NCBI RefSeq assembly: GCF_900116605.1 | Contig: NZ_FPBC01000008.1 | Span: 62,001-126,000, forward strand | Reading direction: 5' to 3' | Length of the DNA stretch: 64,000 nucleotides | From: Pseudomonas marincola | Lineage (GTDB): Bacteria; Pseudomonadota; Gammaproteobacteria; Pseudomonadales; Pseudomonadaceae | In this document: piece by piece, positions 36,990 to 45,480 of the stretch | Position numbering within the stretch: position 1 is the stretch's first letter | Layout: every line of letters starts with the position of its first letter | Position numbers and translations under genes: made by a program | The notes under the pieces: generated by a model | What the model saw: the letters and a program-made list of their open reading frames with translations, nothing else | Told to the model about the DNA's origin: nothing | Databases searched by the model: none

Positions 36990-38441
36990 ATGACCGTACG
37001 TCGCACCAAAATCGTCGCCACCCTTGGCCCAGCGAGTAACTCACCGGAGATGCTCGAACAACTGATCATGGCCGGCCTCGATGTTGCCCGCTTGAACTTC
37101 TCCCACGGCACCCCGGACGAGCACAAGGCTCGCGCCAAGCTGGTACGTGAAATTGCCGCCAAACACGGCCGTCACGTTGCGCTGCTGGGTGACTTGCAGG
37201 GCCCGAAAATTCGTATCGCCAAGTTCAGCAACAAGCGCATCGAACTGGCAATCGGTGATCACTTCACCTTCTCAACCAGCCATCCGCTGACTGATGGCAA
37301 CCAGCAAATCGTGGGCATCGATTACCCGGATCTGGTCAAGGATTGCGGCGTCGGCGACGAATTGCTGCTCGATGACGGCCGCGTCGTCATGCGCGTGATC
37401 AGCGCCACAGCCGATGCGCTCAACTGCGAAGTGACTGTCGGCGGCCCGCTCTCCGACCACAAAGGCATCAACCGCCGTGGCGGTGGCCTGACAGCGCCAG
37501 CACTGACCGACAAAGACAAGGCCGATATCAAGCTGGCGGCCGAGATGGAACTGGACTATCTCGCGGTGTCGTTCCCGCGTGATGCAGCAGACATGGAATA
37601 CGCCCGCCAACTGCGTGACGAGTCCGGCGGTACTGCCTGGCTGGTGGCGAAAATCGAACGCGCCGAAGCGGTCGCCGACGACGCCACACTGGACGGCCTG
37701 ATTCGCGCCAGTGACGCGGTGATGGTTGCCCGTGGCGACCTCGGTGTTGAAATCGGCGACGCTGAACTGGTGGGCATTCAGAAGAAGATCATCCAGCACG
37801 CCCGCACGCACAACAAAGCGGTCATCACTGCAACGCAGATGATGGAGTCGATGATTCAAAACCCGATGCCAACCCGCGCCGAAGTGTCGGACGTTGCCAA
37901 CGCGGTACTCGACTACACCGACGCCGTGATGCTTTCGGCCGAAAGTGCGGCCGGCGCCTACCCGCTCGAAGCGGTTCAGGCCATGGCGCGGATTTGCATC
38001 GGTGCCGAGAAGCACCCGACCAGCAAGAAGTCGAGCCACCGCATGGGCGAGACGTTCACTCGCTGTGACGAGAGCATTGCGCTGGCGGCCATGTACACCG
38101 CGAATCATTTCCCGGGCGTCAAAGCGATTATTGCCCTGACTGAAAGTGGCTACACGCCGCTGATCATGTCGCGCATTCGCTCATCGGTGCCGATTTTCGC
38201 ATTCTCGCCGCATCGCGAAACGCAGGCCCGTGCGGCCTTGTTCCGTGGTGTCTATACCGTACCGTTTGACGCAGCAGCATTGTCGCCGGAACTGGTTAGC
38301 CAGGCGGCGGTGGACGAGTTGCTGCAACGTGGTGTGGTGCAGGCTGGCGACTGGGTCATCCTGACCAAGGGCGACAGTTACCACACGATTGGCGGCACCA
38401 ACGGCATGAAAATTCTGCATGTCGGTGATCCACTGGTGTAA
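36990..38441 (+). CDS. pyk: Pyruvate kinase
   Basis: 483-residue glycolytic enzyme converting phosphoenolpyruvate and ADP to pyruvate and ATP. Motifs: RRTKIVATLGPASNSP at the N-terminus, ARLNFSHG, LLGDLQGPKIRI, the metal site VARGDLGVEIG, the signature ITATQMMESMIQNPMPTRAEVSDVAN split around residue 300, and DAVMLSAESAAGAYP. Synteny with enoyl-CoA hydratase, ferredoxin-reductase, SadC and fumarase matches pykA of P. aeruginosa by recall. ATG 36990 follows CAGGAG; an upstream ATG at 36969 lacks one. Confidence 0.96.
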   Translation: MTVRRTKIVATLGPASNSPEMLEQLIMAGLDVARLNFSHGTPDEHKARAKLVREIAAKHGRHVALLGDLQGPKIRIAKFSNKRIELAIGDHFTFSTSHPLTDGNQQIVGIDYPDLVKDCGVGDELLLDDGRVVMRVISATADALNCEVTVGGPLSDHKGINRRGGGLTAPALTDKDKADIKLAAEMELDYLAVSFPRDAADMEYARQLRDESGGTAWLVAKIERAEAVADDATLDGLIRASDAVMVARGDLGVEIGDAELVGIQKKIIQHARTHNKAVITATQMMESMIQNPMPTRAEVSDVANAVLDYTDAVMLSAESAAGAYPLEAVQAMARICIGAEKHPTSKKSSHRMGETFTRCDESIALAAMYTANHFPGVKAIIALTESGYTPLIMSRIRSSVPIFAFSPHRETQARAALFRGVYTVPFDAAALSPELVSQAAVDELLQRGVVQAGDWVILTKGDSYHTIGGTNGMKILHVGDPLV

Positions 38442-38451
38442 GCCAGACCGT

Positions 38452-38487
38452 GTTCACTTGCAGGCGCCCCCGGCCCTGCAAGTGAAC
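38452..38487. terminator. 13-bp hairpin between convergent pyk and enoyl-CoA hydratase genes
   Basis: Perfect inverted repeat GTTCACTTGCAGG (38452-38464) / CCTGCAAGTGAAC (38475-38487) with a 10-nt C-rich loop. No U-run on either side, so it may act as a bidirectional pause or an mRNA end-protecting stem. Confidence 0.55.
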
Positions 38488-38511
38488 AGGCTTTACCGGA
38501 AAAGCGCCTGA

Positions 38512-39285
38512 TTAGCTGAACTGTGAGAAATCAGGCTGTCTGCGCTGCATGAACGCAGTCATTGCCTCACGCGCTTCCGGCGAGTGCAGGCGCTTGCAGA
38601 ACAACGCCCCTTCTTCTTCGATCACCTCACGCAATTTCTGCCGATCCGGTGAACGCATCAATCGCTTGCTGTCCGCCAGTGCCGACGGCGGTAGCTGAAC
38701 AAAACGCATGGCCATTTCCAACGCCTTGGCATGAGTCGCCTGACTGTCTTCCAACGCCTGATTGGCAATACCCCACTGCGCGGCCTGCTCGCCACTGAAG
38801 CTTTCACCCAGCAACAGCAACTCTGCAGCTTTTGCATGGCCCAACATCTGCGGCAGGATCAGGCTCGAGCCGAACTCGGGGCACAGGCCGAGATTTACGA
38901 AAGGCATGCGCAGCAGCGCGTCGCGCTGGGTATACACCAGATCGCAATGCAGCAGCAGGGTTGTGCCAATGCCCACGGCAGGCCCGCATACAGCGGCGAC
39001 AACCGGTTTGCTGAACTCAAAGAGCCCAAGCATGAAATGGAACACGTTACTGCTCATGTCCCGCGGCGGGTTTTGCAGGAAGTCGGCAACGTCATTGCCG
39101 CTGGTAAAACAGTCATCGCCGCCAGTAATCAATACCGCACGCACTGAACTGTCGGCATCGGCGCTGCGCAAGGCTTCGGCGAGCTGGCCATACATGGCGT
39201 TGGTCAGGGAGTTTTTCTTTTCGGGGCGGTTGAGGCGCAAGGTAACCAACCCGGCGTTACGCTCCACCTGCACATGATCATTCAT
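38512..39285 (-). CDS. Enoyl-CoA hydratase/isomerase family protein
   Basis: 257-residue crotonase-fold protein. The N-terminus VTLRLNRPEKKNSLTNAMY is typical, the first oxyanion-hole segment is FTSGNDVADFLQ near residue 62, and the second is AVCGPAVGIGTTLLLHCDLVY near 100. LGLCPEFGSSLILP supplies the usual region of one catalytic acid; the Glu position is occupied as PEFG. It could be an enoyl-CoA hydratase or isomerase. ATG 39285 is preferred over the adjacent GTG. The next gene upstream in the transcript is the ferredoxin-reductase, 59 nt away. Confidence 0.88.
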   Translation of the reverse strand: MNDHVQVERNAGLVTLRLNRPEKKNSLTNAMYGQLAEALRSADADSSVRAVLITGGDDCFTSGNDVADFLQNPPRDMSSNVFHFMLGLFEFSKPVVAAVCGPAVGIGTTLLLHCDLVYTQRDALLRMPFVNLGLCPEFGSSLILPQMLGHAKAAELLLLGESFSGEQAAQWGIANQALEDSQATHAKALEMAMRFVQLPPSALADSKRLMRSPDRQKLREVIEEEGALFCKRLHSPEAREAMTAFMQRRQPDFSQFS

Positions 39286-39344
39286 CACTCACATCTCGCT
39301 GTTATTGTTCAAGGGCGATGCATGCCTCGCCCCGAAAGTGGCTT

Positions 39345-40283
39345 TCAGCGCGCGTGAGGCACAAATAAATCGGTGAACACCTGGTTGCGGGGTACGCCGG
39401 CCAGATACAAGCGCCGGGCGAAGCTCTCAACCTGTTCAGGATGACCGCAGAGTAAAGCCTGAGTTTGCCGGGAAACAAGCCGTAGACCGGCCAAAGCCGC
39501 TGGCAACTCGGCCGCCGTCACGCAGCTCACGTGCAGCTGCGGATGGGCGTTGGCCAATATTTTTAACGACTCGGTCAAGTAGTGCTGCCCGGCTGAGGCG
39601 AGATGCAACACGCGTATTTCAGCCTGATGGTTTTGCCGCAAGGCTTCGCGCAACACGCCAAAAAGCGGCGCCAAGCCGGTGCCGGATGCCAACAACCACA
39701 GCGGCTTGGCTTGCCAGTCCGGGTCGTAATGCAAGGCTCCACCGCGCAGCTCTCCCAAAGCTACACTGTCGCCCGGCTGTAATTGACGGGCAAGCGAGGT
39801 GAAAGCGCCCTGCTCCGGACAATCGATGTGAAACTCCAGCCACGGATCTTCATCCGGCAAACTGGCCAGCGAATACGGCCGGGCAATTTGCTGATTTATC
39901 CACAGCAGCAGATGCTGGCCGGGCTCATAACTGAAAGGTCGCGCAGGTGTTAAGCGCAAGCGCAAGACGCGACTGCTCAACCAGTCGCAGCTGTGCACCG
40001 TCGCCGGGCGCGCATCGTTAAGCGGGTTGAACAGTTCGATCTGCACATCGCCCTGCACCTGACATTGGCAAGCCAGACGCCAGCCTTGCTGTCGGCGCTG
40101 GGCATCCAGTGCATCAGGCTTGGCATCGGCCAATTCGCCACTCACGCAGTGCACCATACAGGTATGACAACTGCCGGCCCGGCAACTGTAAGGCACGCGA
40201 ATATCGGCACTGAGCAAGGCATCAAGCAGATTGGTTGCGGGCGCCACAGTCAGCAGTTGGTCGCCCACCCGAAGGTCAGGCAT
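39345..40283 (-). CDS. 2Fe-2S ferredoxin-type oxidoreductase with FAD/NAD domains
   Basis: 312-residue single-chain reductase. N-terminal plant-type ferredoxin domain (1-85) with SCRAGSCHTC and LACQC supplying the four cysteines. Then the FNR-like module: FAD motif ARPYSLASL near residue 128 and NAD-binding LLASGTGLAPLFGVL near 195. This arrangement is like the reductase subunits of aromatic dioxygenases and CDP-6-deoxy-hexose reductase. No oxygenase is adjacent. The GGGAAG site is 6 nt before ATG 40283, which overlaps the end of the GGDEF gene by 8 nt, so the two are coupled. Confidence 0.9.
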   Translation of the reverse strand: MPDLRVGDQLLTVAPATNLLDALLSADIRVPYSCRAGSCHTCMVHCVSGELADAKPDALDAQRRQQGWRLACQCQVQGDVQIELFNPLNDARPATVHSCDWLSSRVLRLRLTPARPFSYEPGQHLLLWINQQIARPYSLASLPDEDPWLEFHIDCPEQGAFTSLARQLQPGDSVALGELRGGALHYDPDWQAKPLWLLASGTGLAPLFGVLREALRQNHQAEIRVLHLASAGQHYLTESLKILANAHPQLHVSCVTAAELPAALAGLRLVSRQTQALLCGHPEQVESFARRLYLAGVPRNQVFTDLFVPHAR

Positions 40284-41397
40284 CTGCATCTTCCCAAGCC
40301 GCCGAGCAGCGATTGCGGCCATCGCGCTTGGCTTGGTACAGCGCCTGATCGGCGCGGTGCAGGGCGTCATCCAGATCGTCGTGTGCGGTTAGCAACGTCA
40401 TGCCAACCGAAAGGCTCAGATTATTGATTTTTACACCCACGGGTTCGGCGTTACTGAAGGCTTCACGCAGGCGCTCACAACACGCGGTGAACTGATCTGC
40501 GTCGGTATTGGGCAACAGTAAAACAAATTCCTCGCCGCCGTAACGGGCAATGATGTCGCCTTCACGCAAACACGACTGCGCGACGCCGGCAAATGTTTGC
40601 AGAACCCGGTCGCCAGCGGCGTGCCCATAGGCGTCGTTGATGCGTTTGAAGTAATCGAGGTCAATCAGCGCCAGGCCATGCTGGCGGCCGTGACGCAGGA
40701 ACTTCAATTCACGCGTCGCCAACCGGATAAAGTTACGTCGGTTACACAGCCCGGTGAGTTCATCGGTTGCAACCAGATCTTCAAGCTGGCGCATCATGCC
40801 GCGCAATGTGTCCTGATGCGCCTGCAACGCAACCCGGCGCTGGCGCATACGCTGACGCATGGACTGCAGATAGCTGGCAAACAAACCCAGCCAGAGCAAG
40901 ACCACAGCGAGTGTGGCAACTTGCAGGATGGCCTGACTGACACTGCCAAGGGTGAAGTTGTAGGCCTGATACAGATTCAGGGCAATAAAACCGAACAGCG
41001 CATAGAGCGTGCAACGCCAGAACACCGCTGAGCGCAACTGGAACACACCGAAGAGTAAAATCAGTGCGTAGAACACCAAGAAAGTGCCACGCTCTTCAGC
41101 AGAAATTGCCAGCAGTGCATGCTGGCAGGTGATCCCGAAGAGAACCTGCGCTTCGGTCAGGCTGGGGTCATCAAAATGCTGATTGCGCTCGCTGATAAAC
41201 AGCCAGAAAAACACAAGCTGCCCAGCCAGCACGCAACCTAATAGAATCAATAAGGCCGGAAGAGAGGCGGTCACCAGGTCGGAGAGGTGCGCCACAGTGC
41301 ACAAGAAAGCTAACAGACAATAGGTTGCAGCCGCCATGCTGAATCGCCGCAGCAACAGCCTCTGCAATGACTTTGACGGTGCTTCCAAGTCACTCAT
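40276..41397 (-). CDS. Diguanylate cyclase with N-terminal membrane domain (SadC-like)
   Basis: 373-residue GGDEF protein that would make c-di-GMP. The first 190 residues hold five or six membrane helices. A short linker helix (residues about 190-212) leads to the GGDEF domain, with LTGLCNRRNF at its start and the active-site loop RYGGEEFVLLLPN intact. Gene order (pyk, enoyl-CoA hydratase, ferredoxin-reductase, this gene, fumarase) matches the locus of sadC in P. aeruginosa by recall, so it is inferred to be its orthologue, though shorter than the ~487 residues I remember. ATG 41397 is chosen as the start just ahead of the first helices. Confidence 0.85.
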   Translation of the reverse strand: MSDLEAPSKSLQRLLLRRFSMAAATYCLLAFLCTVAHLSDLVTASLPALLILLGCVLAGQLVFFWLFISERNQHFDDPSLTEAQVLFGITCQHALLAISAEERGTFLVFYALILLFGVFQLRSAVFWRCTLYALFGFIALNLYQAYNFTLGSVSQAILQVATLAVVLLWLGLFASYLQSMRQRMRQRRVALQAHQDTLRGMMRQLEDLVATDELTGLCNRRNFIRLATRELKFLRHGRQHGLALIDLDYFKRINDAYGHAAGDRVLQTFAGVAQSCLREGDIIARYGGEEFVLLLPNTDADQFTACCERLREAFSNAEPVGVKINNLSLSVGMTLLTAHDDLDDALHRADQALYQAKRDGRNRCSAAWEDADA

Positions 41398-41513
41398 TAT
41401 TAGAATTCCATGCACTAGTGGCAAATCGCCGCTACTGTAGCCTGATCTTGACTATGTTGTCAGCCAAGCGTAGCCAAATAATTAGTTAGCTGTTAGCCAT
41501 CAATCGCACGCGC

Positions 41514-41519
41514 TATAAT
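41514..41519 (+). promoter_or_regulatory. Putative -10 element of the fumarase promoter
   Basis: TATAAT at 41514-41519, 82 nt before the fumarase start. A -35 is not clear; TGTTAG (41491-41496) would give 17-nt spacing but is a poor match. Confidence 0.4.
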
Positions 41520-41600
41520 GCCTCCCCTTTTTTTACGCCTAATGCGTCGATTTCTTCCGGCGCGTCCATAAGTTCCTGCCCAATCAAAGGAGCGCCAAGC

Positions 41601-43124
41601 ATGACCGTGATCAAGCAAGACGACCTGATTCAGAGCGTTGCCGACGCACTGCAGTTCATCTCCTATTACCATCCGACAGACTTCATTCAGGCTATGCATG
41701 AAGCATACCTGCGCGAAGAATCCCCGGCGGCCCGTGATTCGATGGCGCAGATTCTGATCAACTCGCGCATGTGTGCCACAGGGCACCGCCCGATCTGTCA
41801 GGACACCGGGATCGTCACCGTTTTTGTCCGCGTGGGCATGAATGTTCGTTGGGACGACGCCACCATGGGCGTTGAAGACATGATCAACGAAGGTGTTCGC
41901 CGCGCCTACAACCTGCCAGAGAACGTGCTGCGTGCATCGATCCTCGCCGACCCGGCGGGCGCACGTAAAAACACCCGCGACAACACCCCGGCAGTGATCC
42001 ACTTCTCGATCGTCCCTGGCGACAAAGTTGAAGTTGATGTCGCAGCCAAAGGCGGCGGCTCTGAGAACAAGTCGAAGATGGCCATGCTCAACCCGTCCGA
42101 CTCGATCGTCGACTGGGTGCTGAAAACAGTTCCGACCATGGGCGCAGGCTGGTGTCCGCCGGGCATGCTCGGCATTGGTATAGGCGGTACGGCCGAGAAA
42201 GCCGCCGTCATGGCCAAGGAAGTGTTGATGGAGTCCATCGACATCCACGAACTCAAGGCTCGCGGCCCGCAGAACCGCATCGAAGAGCTGCGTCTCGAGC
42301 TGTTCGAGAAGGTCAACCAACTGGGCATCGGCGCTCAAGGTCTGGGCGGTCTCACCACCGTTCTCGACGTCAAAATCATGGATTACCCGACGCACGCAGC
42401 GTCCTTGCCGGTGTGCATGATCCCGAACTGCGCAGCCACCCGTCACGCCCAGTTCGTGCTCGACGGCAGCGGCCCGGCCGAACTGGAAGCGCCGTCGCTG
42501 GACGCCTACCCGGAAATCGTCTGGGAAGCGGGCCCAAGCGCACGCCGTGTTGACCTCGACACCCTGACCCCGGAAGACGTACAGAGCTGGAAGCCGGGCG
42601 AGACCATTCTGCTCAACGGCAAGATGCTCACCGGTCGCGATGCGGCGCACAAGCGCATGGTCGAAATGCTCAACAAAGGCGAGCAACTGCCGGTCGACCT
42701 TAAAGGTCGCTTCATCTACTACGTCGGCCCGGTTGATCCGGTAGGCGACGAAGTGGTTGGCCCGGCTGGCCCGACTACCGCAACGCGGATGGACAAGTTC
42801 ACCCGTCAGATCCTTGAGCAAACCGGCCTGCTGGGCATGATTGGTAAATCCGAGCGCGGCCCGATTGCGATCGAAGCGATCAAGGACCACAAAGCGGTTT
42901 ACCTCATGGCAGTTGGCGGCGCAGCCTATCTGGTGGCTCAGGCCATCAAGAAGTCGAAAGTCCTGGCATTTGAAGAAATGGGTATGGAAGCCATCTATGA
43001 ATTCGAAGTCAAAGACATGCCGGTTACGGTGGCGGTCGACACTTCGGGTGAGTCGGTGCACATCACCGGCCCGGCCATCTGGAACAAGAAAATCGCCGAC
43101 AGCCTGGCGATAGAAGTTCAGTAA
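41601..43124 (+). CDS. Fumarate hydratase, class I
   Basis: 507-residue [4Fe-4S] fumarase of the TCA cycle, reversible hydration of fumarate to malate. Cluster-binding cysteines fit RMCATGHRPICQDTG near residue 57, IPNCAATRH near 276 and a third further on. GAGWCPPGMLGIGIGGTAEKA and KGRFIYYVGPVDPVGDEVVGPAGPTT are typical of class I enzymes. AGGAG precedes the ATG. A long open frame on the opposite strand is a codon-bias shadow. A strong terminator follows. Confidence 0.95.
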   Translation: MTVIKQDDLIQSVADALQFISYYHPTDFIQAMHEAYLREESPAARDSMAQILINSRMCATGHRPICQDTGIVTVFVRVGMNVRWDDATMGVEDMINEGVRRAYNLPENVLRASILADPAGARKNTRDNTPAVIHFSIVPGDKVEVDVAAKGGGSENKSKMAMLNPSDSIVDWVLKTVPTMGAGWCPPGMLGIGIGGTAEKAAVMAKEVLMESIDIHELKARGPQNRIEELRLELFEKVNQLGIGAQGLGGLTTVLDVKIMDYPTHAASLPVCMIPNCAATRHAQFVLDGSGPAELEAPSLDAYPEIVWEAGPSARRVDLDTLTPEDVQSWKPGETILLNGKMLTGRDAAHKRMVEMLNKGEQLPVDLKGRFIYYVGPVDPVGDEVVGPAGPTTATRMDKFTRQILEQTGLLGMIGKSERGPIAIEAIKDHKAVYLMAVGGAAYLVAQAIKKSKVLAFEEMGMEAIYEFEVKDMPVTVAVDTSGESVHITGPAIWNKKIADSLAIEVQ

Positions 43125-43180
43125 GCCTGAGTCACTGCTTTGTATTCGGCGCAGCTCATCCCTGCGCCGTCAGCGACACC

Positions 43181-43216
43181 GCGAAAGCCCGGCCCCGTGC
43201 CGGGCTTTCGCGTTTC
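43181..43216 (+). terminator. Rho-independent terminator of the fumarase gene
   Basis: 13-bp perfect stem GCGAAAGCCCGGC (43181-43193) / GCCGGGCTTTCGC (43199-43211) with a 5-nt loop and a short T-rich tail. Confidence 0.85.
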
Positions 43217-43257
43217 TATGCATAGCCTTTGATTGGTCATTAAATCATCCGGCGTCG

Positions 43258-43274
43258 CTTAATTCTCCGTTAAG
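43258..43274 (+). promoter_or_regulatory. PmrA/QseB-like direct repeat upstream of the seven-gene cluster
   Basis: CTTAAT (43258-43263), five nt, GTTAAG (43269-43274): an 11-bp-phased direct repeat matching the PmrA/QseB-type box YTTAAK-N5-YTTAAK in all but one base. It lies 49 nt before the first gene of a cluster whose last two genes encode a QseB/QseC-type system, so it is a candidate autoregulatory site. Confidence 0.55.
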
Positions 43275-43322
43275 AATCCTCACGCACACTTGCCTCGAAG
43301 ATCATCACCGAGGCTATCAAAA

Positions 43323-44012
43323 ATGGATCTACCCTGGACTGATCAAGATAAAGCGCTGGCGCTAATAGGTCGCGACACGCCTTTCAATCTCTATTGGGTA
43401 CAAGCCAACAGCACGCGACGGGCGATTACCGAACACTTTATCGAAAAGCGGTTTGCCGAGCAGTACGCGGCAAAAATCCATCATTTCATGCCATCGCTGT
43501 TCAGCCTCGAAAACCAGCACGGTGAACTGGCCGGGGCCGTTGGTTTGCGCAGTGCGGGTCGCGGCCCACTGTTTCTTGAGCGTTACCTGGAGCATCCGAC
43601 CGAACAGATTATCGGCGCCCTGCAAGGCATGCAGTTACCGGAGCGTGAGCATATTGTTGAAGTCGGCAATCTTGCGGCTGTGAGCGCGGGAGCCGGTCGC
43701 CTGCTGATTGTCGCGCTAACCGATCTGCTGGTGAGCTGCGGGTTCCGCTGGGTGACGTTCACTGGCACACCGGCATTACTCAACAGTTTTCAGCGTCTGG
43801 GCCTCGCACCGCTGTCGCTGGGTCGCGCAGACCCAGCCTGCATGGGTGATGAGTTGGCCGACTGGGGCTGCTATTACGACAGCGAGCCCCACGTAATGGT
43901 TGGCGATATTGCCAAGGGCCATCAACGCCTGCTGCAACTGGGCGCTTACCCGCGCATGGCCTATCAGCCTTACTACGCATTAGAGGACATACCCGATGTG
44001 GCCTGCAGCTAA
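43323..44012 (+). CDS. Thermostable hemolysin family protein (GNAT-like fold)
   Basis: 229-residue protein of the thermostable (delta) hemolysin family named from Vibrio. Family features: IEKRFAEQYAAKIHHFMPSLFSL near residue 40, GAVGLRSAGRGPLFLERYLEHP near 70, and VEVGNLAAVSAGAGRLLIVALTDLL near 115, the last resembling the acetyl-CoA-binding strand of GNAT enzymes. The family groups with acyltransferases, so an acyl transfer role is more likely than membrane lysis. No signal peptide. It heads the cluster and overlaps the AMP-ligase gene by 17 nt. ATG 43323 is preferred over the upstream open part. Confidence 0.82.
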   Translation: MDLPWTDQDKALALIGRDTPFNLYWVQANSTRRAITEHFIEKRFAEQYAAKIHHFMPSLFSLENQHGELAGAVGLRSAGRGPLFLERYLEHPTEQIIGALQGMQLPEREHIVEVGNLAAVSAGAGRLLIVALTDLLVSCGFRWVTFTGTPALLNSFQRLGLAPLSLGRADPACMGDELADWGCYYDSEPHVMVGDIAKGHQRLLQLGAYPRMAYQPYYALEDIPDVACS

Positions 44013-45480
44013 GAGCTTCATCGAACACATAAACGCGCATGGTTCGCGTATTGCGTTGAGCAGCGGTGAACAGACTGTCACCTACTTAAAATTGCTTGAG
44101 CTTGTCAGCGAGCGAAGCGAACGCTTGCGGACATTAGGGGCAAAACGCGTTGCACTGGCACTTGATAACGGCTTAGACTGGGTCTTGTGGGACTTGGCTG
44201 TGCTCAATGCAGGCTTGGTTTGCATCCCACTCCCCAGTTTCTTCTCGACGGCGCAGCAAGAGCACGTACTCACAAGCGCCTCCGTAGACTGCTACATCGG
44301 CAAGGACGCTGACCCTATTCAAGCACTCGGTTTTAAGCCCTGTGCGCCTGACATTGCCCTTCGCCAAATTGGCGAATCGTGCGCCCTGCATCCAGGCACC
44401 TGCAAAATCACCTACACCTCTGGCACTACCGGCAACCCGAAAGGCGTTTGCCTGGATATTGCCGCGCAGTTGGCGGTCGCCAACAGCCTCTATCAGGCAA
44501 GTCTGCCTTGCAATATAGAAATCCACCTGTGCGTTTTACCACTGGCCACGCTGCTCGAAAACCTCGCAGGGGTTTATGCACCGCTGCTGGCCGGTGCTCG
44601 CATCGAGCTGTTGCCAATGGCGCAAATTGGCTTGCTCGGTGCAAGCCAGTTCGAACTGCCGCGCTTCCTTAACGCCATCAATACGATTAAGCCGAATAGC
44701 CTGATTCTGCTCCCGCAATTACTCCTAGCGCTGGTTACCGCCGCAGAGCGCGGCATGCCTGTGCCCGATTCGCTGCGTTTCATCGCAGTCGGTGGCGGGC
44801 GCGTCTCGCCGCAACTGCTGCAGCGAGCAGAGCAACTTGGGCTTGCCGTTTTCGAGGGTTACGGCCTTTCCGAATGCGCATCGGTGGTTTGCCTTAATAC
44901 GCCTCTGGCGCATAAAAGTGGCACGACCGGCATCCCACTCGGACACGCAGAGGTACGCATTGGTGCGGATCACGAAGTGCAGGTCAAAGGCCCGCACATG
45001 CTCGGTTATCTGGGCGAGCCCGCGCTTGCGGATGAATGGATGGGCACGGGCGATCTGGGCCATTTTGACGGCGACTTTCTGGTGTTGCACGGACGCAAGA
45101 AGAATCAGTTCATCACCGCCTTCGGCCGCAACGTCAACCCGGAATGGGTGGAGTCCGAACTGGTCCAGCAGTTGCCAATCGCTCAGGCCTGGCTTTATGG
45201 AGAGGCGCTGCCGGCGAATATCGCGGTGATTGTGCCGCGCAGCCCGAGCATCCCGGATGCAGAACTGGCCGAGGCGATAAACGCTGTCAATCTGCAATTG
45301 CCCGACTACGCACAAGTTCATCACTGGATCCGCAGCGCGGAGCCATTCAGCGCCAGTAATCAACTGGCAACCGCAAACGGGCGCCTCAGGCGCAGCGCAC
45401 TGCTCAGCCGCTACCAGAGCACCATCAATGAATTAATCACCAGTGAACATAGGGTTGGAGCGTCATATGAGTTTCTATGA
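43996..45480 (+). CDS. AMP-binding (adenylate-forming) ligase
   Basis: 494-residue ANL-superfamily enzyme. The P-loop is KITYTSGTTGNPKGVCLD near residue 138, the adenine motif GYGLSECASVVCLNTP near 288, the TGDLGHF hinge region near 350, and GRKKNQFITAFGRNVNPEWVESEL near 365. The final catalytic lysine region is LATANGRLRRSAL. Length is short for acyl-CoA synthetases. It may activate a fatty or other carboxylic acid for the neighbouring acyltransferase-like protein. It overlaps the upstream gene by 17 nt and the downstream diiron-protein gene by 14 nt. Confidence 0.87.
   Translation: MWPAAKSFIEHINAHGSRIALSSGEQTVTYLKLLELVSERSERLRTLGAKRVALALDNGLDWVLWDLAVLNAGLVCIPLPSFFSTAQQEHVLTSASVDCYIGKDADPIQALGFKPCAPDIALRQIGESCALHPGTCKITYTSGTTGNPKGVCLDIAAQLAVANSLYQASLPCNIEIHLCVLPLATLLENLAGVYAPLLAGARIELLPMAQIGLLGASQFELPRFLNAINTIKPNSLILLPQLLLALVTAAERGMPVPDSLRFIAVGGGRVSPQLLQRAEQLGLAVFEGYGLSECASVVCLNTPLAHKSGTTGIPLGHAEVRIGADHEVQVKGPHMLGYLGEPALADEWMGTGDLGHFDGDFLVLHGRKKNQFITAFGRNVNPEWVESELVQQLPIAQAWLYGEALPANIAVIVPRSPSIPDAELAEAINAVNLQLPDYAQVHHWIRSAEPFSASNQLATANGRLRRSALLSRYQSTINELITSEHRVGASYEFL

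Noticed and set aside
41493..43061. 522-codon open frame opposite the fumarase gene
   Set aside because: Shadow of a highly expressed, codon-biased gene; no family resemblance and the sense gene is certain.
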